This document shows positions 8,126-15,902 of a stretch of DNA of 64,000 nt, piece by piece. The position numbers and the translations under genes were made by a program. The stretch covers positions 1-64,000 of the forward strand of contig JBBCJI010000016.1 in the NCBI GenBank assembly GCA_037190845.1. Direction: 5' to 3'. Numbering within the stretch: the first letter of the stretch is position 1; each line of letters begins with the position of its first letter. This DNA is from JBEBVQ01 sp037190845. Its GTDB lineage: Bacteria > Bacteroidota > Bacteroidia > Chitinophagales > Chitinophagaceae. A model generated the notes under the pieces. It searched no databases and was not told the origin of the DNA. It worked only from the letters and a program-made list of their open reading frames with translations.

Positions 8126-11026
8126 ATGAAATATAACCTAAGTATCGGTTTGCTCCTGCTGGCACAACTGATCGCCCTCTCAATTTCCGCTCAGGTTCCC
8201 GTCATCCAGTGGCAACGCACTATTGGCGGCGCTGGTAATGACCGCCTGCAATCCATCCACCAGACACCCGATGGCGGTTACATTGTAGCTGGTTATTCCA
8301 CGTCAGGGATTTCAGGAGAGAAAACAGAAGCCTCATACGGCGACGAAGATTACTGGGTGCTGAAGCTGGATGCTGCCGGCAATATCCAATGGCAGAAGAC
8401 CATAGGCGGAGCTCATGCAGACATCCTGACCATGATCATCCGGACTGCGGACGGAGGCTATCTTACTTCCGGCTGGTCTATATCGGGTGTGGCGGGCAAT
8501 AAGACTGCTGTTAATCGCGGCGGTGCAGGTATGGTGGGAAATTTTTCCCAGGGACGGGATTACTGGCTTGTGAAGCTCAGTAATACAGGTACTATTCAAT
8601 GGCAGGAAACTTACGGAGGTACTTCTTATGATATGGGATTCGGTCTGCTGCAACATGCCGATGGCGGTTATGTAGTAACAGGACTTTCCTACCAGGGCGG
8701 AAGTACGGGTAATAATACGATGGCCAATTACGGCCAGAATGATTTCTGGATATTAAAGCTGGATGCCACCGGCGGTATCCAGTGGCAGACCTCGTACGGC
8801 GGCGGGCAGCATGATGGCGCTTATGGCCTGTGCCGGGCTACAGGCGGGGGGTATATCATGGGAGGTGAAGCGCTCAGCGGTACTTCGGGGAATAAGACTA
8901 CGCCATTTTATGGCGGAGTAGCTGATAACTGGATCGTCAAGACAAATGCGACAGGACAGATCAACTGGCAGGCACAGCTCGGAGGCAGTGGTCAGGACAT
9001 CCAGGTGGGAGGTAGTTTAATGTCGCCGGATAACGGCATCATCCGGACTACAGATAGTGGCTATCTCGTCGGACTTACCTCCAATTCGCCGGTTTCCGGT
9101 ACCAAGACCATTGGATCGCAGGGCGGATTTGACTATTGGGTCGTAAAGCTGGATACATTCGGCGCCATACAATGGCAGGAAGTGATGGGAGGATCCGGTG
9201 ACGAATATCTGGGTTCCGTACTGCAGACATCAGACGGAGGTTATATGTATGCAGGTCATTCTTCTTCCGGTATTACGGGAGATAAGACGGTGGCTAATAT
9301 AGGCGACAAAGACTGGTGGCTGATTAAAAAAGATGCTGCACGCGCCGGGCAATGGCAACTGGCGCTGGGCGGCGCAGGTACAGAGGAGCTGATGACGATA
9401 CAGCAGACAATGGACGGTGGATATATCGTAGGCGGATACTCGAACTCAGGTATTTCTGGTAATAAAACGGAAGCCGGCCGCGGCAATTTTGATTACTGGA
9501 TCGTGAAGCTGGGGCCGTGTGATACCACACCGACACGTGTGACGGAAAGTATCTGCATCGGGGAAAATTACCTGCTTCCCGGAGGGCAGACTGTATCCTC
9601 GCCGGGCATCTATTATGATACCATACCCAATGTATGGCAAACCTGCGATAGCGTTATCATCACAACCCTTGCTTACTATGCAGATAATGTACATCTGCTG
9701 AACGGGCAGGTGCTGGGCGGGGATACGGCGTTTTGTGCAGGCGGATCCTACCGTCTTCAGGCAGCTTATCCGGGCGCCACGTATATGTGGAACACCGGGG
9801 CTGCCACATCATACCTGGATGTGACGGTATCGGGAGATTATTCGGTTGCGATCACATCCTCCAACGGCTGTGTCGCCAGGGATACAGTGACGGTCACGGT
9901 GTATGATATGCCTGTCGTGGATCTCGGTGCTGACCGGGGTATTTGTGACCGGGATACGCCATTTGTACTGACATCGGAGCAACCGGCCGGGTATCACTAC
10001 CTATGGAGTAACGGCTTGTCAGATACACAAATGCGGATAACGCGCACCGGCAGCTACTGGCTGGAGGTGAGCGGCTACGGCTGCAAAGCCAGTGATACGG
10101 TACGCATCAATGTAATACCGGCGCCTGAAGTATACATCGGCGCCGACAGTATCATCTGCGAGCAGTTCCCGGCGCGTATCGGTACAGAGATAGCTGGCGC
10201 GTCATATCTGTGGAGTACGGGAGCAGCAACGGCTTACATAAGCGTATCGGGTACAGGTATCTACCGGCTGGAAGTGAACCTCGAAGGCTGTATTGTCAAT
10301 GACACAATCAACATTACAGCCATGCCTGTACCGGATATAGACCTGGGTAGCGACCGCGATATCTGCCCGGAGGAGACGATCGTGCTGGACGGTTCCTATG
10401 GCGTCAACAGCAGCTATACATGGAGTACGGGCGATATAACGCCTGTCATACCGGTGTCTTCTGCAGGCCTGTATTGGGTACGCGTTACTACGGAATATCA
10501 TTGTGTAGGGGAAGACACCGTGTTGCTGACATTTTACCCAAACCCGGTAGTATCGCTCGGGCCGGATACAACGGTATGCGAAGAAACGCCGCTGGCGCTG
10601 CTTCCCGGCCGGATCAATGCGGATGAGCTGGTATGGTCGGACGGAAGTACGGGGAATACGCTGACCGTGCAATACGGCGGGGAATATATCGTTACGGGCA
10701 TCAACAAATGCGGTACGGGATCGGATACGATTGAGGTAAAGCAGATATTCTGCGATATCTGGCTGCCGAATGCGTTTACACCGAATGGTGACGGTGGCAA
10801 TGATGTATTCCGGGTGCTGGGCAACATCGGGCGGTTAGAAGGTTTTTCATTAAGCATATTCAACCGATGGGGGGAACGGATTTTTTACACAACGGACAAG
10901 CTCGAAGGCTGGGATGGATACCATAATGGCACAGAGTCTGTACTGGGAACGTATATCTATATGCTGGAATACACGATAGATGGTAACCCTTATCTGAAGA
11001 AAGGTAATTTTCATTTGCTCCGGTAA
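8126..11026 (+). CDS. Seven-repeat WQ/DGGY propeller-like protein with CHU_C (T9SS type B) C-terminus (cassette 1)
   Basis: Secreted protein of 966 residues. The signal peptide is MKYNLSIGLLLLAQLIAL to SAQ. Residues 27-465 hold seven repeats of about 60 residues with the pattern IQWQ.(T/S).GG...D, then DGGYI..GYS.SG.(S/T)GNKT. Seven copies suggest a seven-bladed propeller (inference). Ig/PKD-like modules with Y.WSTG and SDTV.(I/V) motifs fill about 500-875. The C-terminal 90 residues (IWLPNAFTPNGDGGNDVF to KKGNFHLLR) are the gliding-motility-associated CHU_C domain, a type B T9SS signal. The gene lies 38 bases after the kelch-type gene and 40 before the FG-GAP gene, so one transcript is likely. 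No catalytic motif is visible. Confidence 0.88.
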   Translation: MKYNLSIGLLLLAQLIALSISAQVPVIQWQRTIGGAGNDRLQSIHQTPDGGYIVAGYSTSGISGEKTEASYGDEDYWVLKLDAAGNIQWQKTIGGAHADILTMIIRTADGGYLTSGWSISGVAGNKTAVNRGGAGMVGNFSQGRDYWLVKLSNTGTIQWQETYGGTSYDMGFGLLQHADGGYVVTGLSYQGGSTGNNTMANYGQNDFWILKLDATGGIQWQTSYGGGQHDGAYGLCRATGGGYIMGGEALSGTSGNKTTPFYGGVADNWIVKTNATGQINWQAQLGGSGQDIQVGGSLMSPDNGIIRTTDSGYLVGLTSNSPVSGTKTIGSQGGFDYWVVKLDTFGAIQWQEVMGGSGDEYLGSVLQTSDGGYMYAGHSSSGITGDKTVANIGDKDWWLIKKDAARAGQWQLALGGAGTEELMTIQQTMDGGYIVGGYSNSGISGNKTEAGRGNFDYWIVKLGPCDTTPTRVTESICIGENYLLPGGQTVSSPGIYYDTIPNVWQTCDSVIITTLAYYADNVHLLNGQVLGGDTAFCAGGSYRLQAAYPGATYMWNTGAATSYLDVTVSGDYSVAITSSNGCVARDTVTVTVYDMPVVDLGADRGICDRDTPFVLTSEQPAGYHYLWSNGLSDTQMRITRTGSYWLEVSGYGCKASDTVRINVIPAPEVYIGADSIICEQFPARIGTEIAGASYLWSTGAATAYISVSGTGIYRLEVNLEGCIVNDTINITAMPVPDIDLGSDRDICPEETIVLDGSYGVNSSYTWSTGDITPVIPVSSAGLYWVRVTTEYHCVGEDTVLLTFYPNPVVSLGPDTTVCEETPLALLPGRINADELVWSDGSTGNTLTVQYGGEYIVTGINKCGTGSDTIEVKQIFCDIWLPNAFTPNGDGGNDVFRVLGNIGRLEGFSLSIFNRWGERIFYTTDKLEGWDGYHNGTESVLGTYIYMLEYTIDGNPYLKKGNFHLLR

Positions 11027-11066
11027 GAGCAGGGACATAGTATAAATAAAGAACAGGATTATCATC

Positions 11067-12998
11067 ATGAAACGACTAAAGGTTTATTTTTTGCTGTACA
11101 CGGCATGTGTGTTTTATCCGGAAAATCTTCCGGCACAGGCCCCGCATTGGATGTCATTGGTTACAAACGATGTAAAGCTGAGTGCCGAACGCGCATTCTG
11201 TATCTATACATCGGATATCAATAATGACCATTACCCGGATATTATAACGGTGGAAGGCGCCTGGAGCGCAACGGCAGAGGATAATCTGCGTGTATATATG
11301 AATGTGCAGGATACAGCATCGGCAGATCCTTCTGCCCGTATGTTTGTGGACGTAACGTCTGCGTCGGGCGTAAATGCAAAACCCGGCTCATCAGGTCCGA
11401 GTCGTGGTACGCTTATAGTTGCAATGGCTGATGTGAATAACGATGGGCATGTGGATATGGTACGGGGAAATTATTATCACCGTCTGACAGGTTTTGTGGA
11501 TCACGGCGACCGTTGCGAGGTGTTGCTTGGAGACGGACAGGGGCATTTTTCGCTTGTGCCGGATAATGGGTTGCATGAGCTTGGTCTGATCAATACGATC
11601 GGGTTCAGCTTCCTGGATTATAACCGTGATGGCAATATTGATTTATTTATCGCTCCATGGTTTAAGGATTATGAAGCGAATGTGTGGGAAGCCGGTCGCC
11701 TGATGAAGGGAAACGGAGACGGAACGTTTACAGATGTTTCGGTGCAGGCCGGGATTACAACGCCCGAACCGATGTATGGCAGCAGCGTGGTGGACTGGAA
11801 CAACGACGGTTGGCCGGATATCGCAACGTCACCTTATTGCCGGACACGCGGTCAGTTGTTAAAAAACAACGGTAACGGTACATTTACGGATGTAGCCATG
11901 TCGGCTAATTATAATGCCAAGTATATGCAGGGTTATACCGGCCGTGATCTGTGCATGTGGAGTGCAGTGCCGGAGGATTATGACAATGATGGAGATATGG
12001 ATTTTTTCTTCAGCCTGGTGCATGGCGGTACCGGTACAAATGAAGGTCGTTCGGCCATGGTATTGAATGGAGGCGCAGCAGACAATTACAAACTGACGGT
12101 GGACAGGGAACTGATGACACGGCATCCTCCTATGTCAGTACATCAGGGAGATTATGATGCGTCGTGGTTTGATCTTGATAATGACGGGTTAATGGACCTG
12201 GCGATGACACAGGGTACATATGAGCCGGTTACAGACCGTTTGTATGTATTTCGCCAGGACGGAGGGCATCATCTGTCGGATGTTACAGGTGACCTCGGTT
12301 TGCTCATGAATGAACTGAAAGACGTGCATTTTGTAAAGGCTATGGATTATGATCTGGACGGTGATGATGATTTGCTGATCTGTCGCAACGGTCAGCCGCG
12401 TACGCTGCATCTGATAGAGAACAGAATTGGCCAGGACAACAACTGGACGGGTATACAACTCCGTGCACCCCAAGGTGTGAACAGGAACTGTATCGGCGCC
12501 AGGATCTATGTATGGTCAGGTGGTGTGCAGCGTATGCGTGAGGTATATGCAGGTCGGGGCAATGCTGCCGGCCAGCAGCCACTCGCTATGTTGTTCGGGC
12601 TGGGTAACCATACGGCAATTGATTCCATAACCGTAGCATGGCCGGATGCCGCGGGCAGCAGGACGACGGTGCGTAATCCCCCCACCAACCGTTACCTGGA
12701 GATCACGGCAACGGGTCTTACAGTGGAAGACGTGCAGGATAAAGGAAAAGAGATCGGACTGAAGATATATCCTAACCCTGCAAAGGACTTTATCCTGATA
12801 CAGATGAGCAATAGTGAATCCATTGAGCAGATAGTAGTTTACGACATGTTTGGGCGTCAGGTGAGTACACACGACTGTTATCCTGGCAAGATTGTTACCT
12901 GGTACCTTCCGGTGACGGATTTCCCGCAAGGACAATATATCCTAAAGGCAGTATCTCCTTTTGGCCGTGTATTTACCAAGAATTTCATGGTTCATTAA
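11067..12998 (+). CDS. FG-GAP/VCBS, ASPIC/UnbV secreted protein, T9SS type A (cassette 1)
   Basis: Secreted protein of 643 residues with a signal peptide ending near LPAQA (residue 24). VCBS/FG-GAP repeats fill about 45-460, with calcium-loop motifs such as DINNDHYPD, DVNNDGHVD, DYNRDGNID, DWNNDGWPD, DYDNDGDMD and DYDLDGDDD. ASPIC/UnbV follows at about 475-550 (CIGARIYVWSGG, FGLGNHTAIDS, WPDAAG). A type A sorting domain begins IYPNPAKDFIL (about 567-643). It is the third gene of the trio. Its stop overlaps the convergent response-regulator stop by four bases (12995-12998), leaving no room for a terminator. Probably a calcium-stabilised surface propeller; the ligand is unknown. Confidence 0.92.
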   Translation: MKRLKVYFLLYTACVFYPENLPAQAPHWMSLVTNDVKLSAERAFCIYTSDINNDHYPDIITVEGAWSATAEDNLRVYMNVQDTASADPSARMFVDVTSASGVNAKPGSSGPSRGTLIVAMADVNNDGHVDMVRGNYYHRLTGFVDHGDRCEVLLGDGQGHFSLVPDNGLHELGLINTIGFSFLDYNRDGNIDLFIAPWFKDYEANVWEAGRLMKGNGDGTFTDVSVQAGITTPEPMYGSSVVDWNNDGWPDIATSPYCRTRGQLLKNNGNGTFTDVAMSANYNAKYMQGYTGRDLCMWSAVPEDYDNDGDMDFFFSLVHGGTGTNEGRSAMVLNGGAADNYKLTVDRELMTRHPPMSVHQGDYDASWFDLDNDGLMDLAMTQGTYEPVTDRLYVFRQDGGHHLSDVTGDLGLLMNELKDVHFVKAMDYDLDGDDDLLICRNGQPRTLHLIENRIGQDNNWTGIQLRAPQGVNRNCIGARIYVWSGGVQRMREVYAGRGNAAGQQPLAMLFGLGNHTAIDSITVAWPDAAGSRTTVRNPPTNRYLEITATGLTVEDVQDKGKEIGLKIYPNPAKDFILIQMSNSESIEQIVVYDMFGRQVSTHDCYPGKIVTWYLPVTDFPQGQYILKAVSPFGRVFTKNFMVH

Positions 12999-13633
12999 TC
13001 AATCAGTCCCATATCTATCGCCTTTTTAATCAGCGACGGCGCGTTCTTTACATCTAATTTCAGCAGGAGACTCAGCCGGTAATTATCTATGGTCCGCTTG
13101 CTGAGAAATAATTTGTCGGCAATCTCCTGGCTGGTATGATTAGCAGCGATCAGTTGCAGCACATCTTTTTCCCGTCTGCTGAGTGCAGGCTGCCGTGCAC
13201 GTTCTTTTTTCGTGCTGAGGGTATACTGGAGCACGCGTTCTTTCAGCTCCGGCTCGAGAAACTGCTCGCCCCGGTATACGGTGCGGATGGCTTCAACCAG
13301 TTTTTCCTCCCCGGTGTTTTTCAGGATGTAGCCCAATACCCCCTGCTGAAGCATGCCTTTTATAAAATAGACATTATCCATGTTGGTTAATGCGAGTATT
13401 TTAACACGGGGATATTTTTTCGAAATAATCCCTGCCAGCTCTTCGCCCGTCAGCTCCGGCATTTGTATATCGAGCAGCAGCACATCCGGTTGCTGCTGCT
13501 CCAGCCCTGCCAGCAGCTCTTTACCGCTCAGGTAACATTGTGTACATTCGATGCCGGGACAGGTACGCAATATGTTTTGCAGGCCGTTTATGATCAGCGG
13601 ATGATCGTCTGTGATGGCAACATGGATAGGCAT
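12995..13633 (-). CDS. LuxR/NarL-family response regulator (cassette 2)
   Basis: Response regulator of 212 residues. The receiver domain starts MPIHVAITDDHPL, with acidic residues D9/D10, phospho-acceptor D55 in LLLDIQMPE, and a conserved Lys in GYILKNTGEEK. The LuxR helix-turn-helix lies at about 150-212 (LSRREKDVLQLIAANHTSQEI, SKRTIDNYR). The start at 13633 aligns with the paralogues; an ATG at 13681 would add 16 unrelated residues. Here the kinase gene ends 89 bases upstream rather than overlapping, and the helix-turn-helix diverges from cassettes 1 and 3. DNA-binding specificity may therefore differ. The stop codon overlaps that of the convergent FG-GAP gene. Confidence 0.92.
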   Translation of the reverse strand: MPIHVAITDDHPLIINGLQNILRTCPGIECTQCYLSGKELLAGLEQQQPDVLLLDIQMPELTGEELAGIISKKYPRVKILALTNMDNVYFIKGMLQQGVLGYILKNTGEEKLVEAIRTVYRGEQFLEPELKERVLQYTLSTKKERARQPALSRREKDVLQLIAANHTSQEIADKLFLSKRTIDNYRLSLLLKLDVKNAPSLIKKAIDMGLID

Positions 13634-13722
13634 ATGGCTGACTGTGAAAGAGGATTTCCTGAAAATGCGTATTCGCTCCAAATTACAAAATTGTTTGTTA
13701 AAGAATCTGTTCTGCTTGCCGG

Positions 13723-15672
13723 TTATACAGGCAATTCAATAAGCGCTGTCGTCCCCTTGCCCGGATCAGACTCAATGGAAAACCGTCCGTTCATGCTTTC
13801 AATCCTCGTTTTGATGCTGTGTAACCCCATGCCGCCTGTCTGTTTTCCGGGGTCTATACCGACTCCGTTATCTTCTACAATGATGCATAATATAGGTTCC
13901 TGAAGGCTCATTTGCACAAGCGTATAAGTTGCCTGTGCATGTTTAATGACATTCTGCACCAGCTCCTGGATAATACGGTATAGCGACAGACGTATATCCT
14001 GCTCCAGCAATTCAAAAGGACCATAGGTTTGTATATCAATTTCAAGCCCGTTTTTGTTAATGTGATTACAGAATAGCTGTACCGCTTCCGGCAGGCTGTT
14101 ACGTGCTATGGTTTCCGGCATCAGGTTATGAGCGGTCTTCCGTATTTCATTGCTGATCTCGTCGGTAATATGCAGCAGCTTCTGGTAGGTGTCGTCGTGC
14201 AGCGTCTTTTGTTCTTTTCCCAGCAGGATGATATTCATATTCATAGCTGATACCAATCCGCCTATACCATCGTGCAGCTCCCGTGCGATCCTGCTGCGCT
14301 CTTTCTCTTCGCCTTCAATGACCGCTTTCAGCACCCGTATTTTTTGTTTGTGACGATTGGCACGTAAGTAACTGACCAACGAGAGCGCCAGGAGTAATGA
14401 GCTGCCGGTAACGATGTATATCCATATGTTTTTCTGGCGCAAACGGCTTTTCTGCTCTGTGATCATCAGCTGGTTCTGTGCGAGCGTTTTATCTTTTTCT
14501 GCCGTACGGTATTTTATTTCAAGCATATCTACCGCAATGGTTTTTTCTTTGTTGAGCAGACTGTCATTGATCTGGTAGGCTGCCTGCTGATGCCGGAAGG
14601 CTTCCCGGTATTTATGTATGCTGCTGTATAGGATTGCCAACTGCTGGTTTATGTACAACTGGTGCTCCGGTATGTTGTATTGTATTGCCTGGCCGTAGGC
14701 GGAAGTAAGATATTGTTCCGCCAGCTCGTAATTGCCAAGGGAAAGGTGCGTGGCGCCCAATGTATATAATGCCTTATTGGTATAATAGGGGTTCAGGTTA
14801 TTTCTTACCCGCAGGGCGTCTTCGAGATAAGCTATGGATCGGGTCAATTCCCCGTTGTTTTTTTCGAGTTCGGCCATATTCTGCAGTACGATGACCTGCA
14901 CTTCTGCCTGCTCATATTGCTTTGCCGTATAAAGCGCTTTCCGGCTGTATTCCCAGGCTTTTTCGCGATATCTCGTTCTGCCGTATACGATCGCTTTATT
15001 GGCCCAGATGGCAGGTAATGTCTCCGGTACTTTCCAGGCTTTCGCAATCGCTTCTGCTTTGTCGAAGTAATACATGGCTTTTTCGTGTTGTCCGAATTGC
15101 AGCAGCGACGCGCCGGCATGGTTGTATATACGAATCAGCGGGCTTGCAATAGCAATATCCGTTTTGACGCTCTGTTCTGCCAGCTCCGCAGCCCGGAAGT
15201 AATAAGTGACCGCCTCTTTATAATTTCCTTCAAACTGGTATGTATTTCCTATGTTAATGAGAATACGGCACATTTTGAAAGGCCTTCTTCTCCCTTTGGA
15301 GCTATACAGCACAGCATGGCGGAACCATTGTCTTGCCAGCGGGTACATACCTTTCTGAGTGTAGATATATCCCAGGAAATAAGAGCCTTCCACTACGCCG
15401 TCATAAACGCCCGCTACATGGCAGTGCGCTATCAGGGTTTCGAGCGTGGCGATGGCGCTGTCGGTATCCCGCCTTGACTGCAGATTGCTTTCCCGGATCA
15501 TCGAGAAAATATAGGTGCTGTCAAGATAGGTGGAGTCCCATTCCGGGAGTGATAATTTCCTGAAATCCGTGATTTCCTGCCCCTTTACTCCGACGGTGAA
15601 GAGGACGACAATCAGCAACAGGGCTGCTGTCTGTATGTATCTGCTTTTGCACAGGCAGGCAAACTGTATCAT
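13723..15672 (-). CDS. TPR-containing sensor histidine kinase (cassette 2)
   Basis: Sensor kinase of 649 residues. An N-terminal hydrophobic signal (about 12-30, TAALLLIVVLFTVGVKG) leads into TPR-type helical repeats (about 60-370, for example NIGNTYQFEGNYKEAVTYYF). A single membrane helix sits near 414-435. The HisKA_3 domain has the phospho-His near residue 464 in ELHDGIGG. The HATPase domain shows NVIKHA, EDNGVGID and GGMGLHSIKTR. The response regulator lies 89 bases downstream. The gene is divergent from the kelch-type gene at 15903. The conserved ELHDGIGG, N-box and G-boxes predict an active kinase. The periplasmic TPR region differs from cassette 1, suggesting a different signal. Confidence 0.92.
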   Translation of the reverse strand: MIQFACLCKSRYIQTAALLLIVVLFTVGVKGQEITDFRKLSLPEWDSTYLDSTYIFSMIRESNLQSRRDTDSAIATLETLIAHCHVAGVYDGVVEGSYFLGYIYTQKGMYPLARQWFRHAVLYSSKGRRRPFKMCRILINIGNTYQFEGNYKEAVTYYFRAAELAEQSVKTDIAIASPLIRIYNHAGASLLQFGQHEKAMYYFDKAEAIAKAWKVPETLPAIWANKAIVYGRTRYREKAWEYSRKALYTAKQYEQAEVQVIVLQNMAELEKNNGELTRSIAYLEDALRVRNNLNPYYTNKALYTLGATHLSLGNYELAEQYLTSAYGQAIQYNIPEHQLYINQQLAILYSSIHKYREAFRHQQAAYQINDSLLNKEKTIAVDMLEIKYRTAEKDKTLAQNQLMITEQKSRLRQKNIWIYIVTGSSLLLALSLVSYLRANRHKQKIRVLKAVIEGEEKERSRIARELHDGIGGLVSAMNMNIILLGKEQKTLHDDTYQKLLHITDEISNEIRKTAHNLMPETIARNSLPEAVQLFCNHINKNGLEIDIQTYGPFELLEQDIRLSLYRIIQELVQNVIKHAQATYTLVQMSLQEPILCIIVEDNGVGIDPGKQTGGMGLHSIKTRIESMNGRFSIESDPGKGTTALIELPV

Positions 15673-15775
15673 CCGGTACGGTTTAATATATTATTTGTTC
15701 CGGCAAAAACATACCCGGTGCTGTTGTACAGCCGGAGGGTTATACGAAGATACCCCGCCGGAGGGGAATCTGGTA

Positions 15776-15793
15776 TAGGGTATTTATACCCTA
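15776..15793. promoter_or_regulatory. Candidate operator: TAGGGTAT-TT-ATACCCTA palindrome in divergent intergenic region 2
   Basis: A perfect 8-base inverted repeat with a 2-base spacer lies near the middle of the 230-base gap between the kinase start (15672) and the adhesin start (15903). It is the clearest of the GGG/CCC inverted repeats found in the four divergent gaps. Such symmetry fits a dimeric response regulator; the assignment to the cassette regulator is inference. Confidence 0.45.
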
Positions 15794-15902
15794 AATAATA
15801 ACAGGTATAAATGCGCTAATCAGGCACAAGGCTACAAATAAACTTTGCAGTTGTTTATAAACTTTTATTAAATGCTCATTGCTCTGTATTAAAATTCAGC
15901 CT

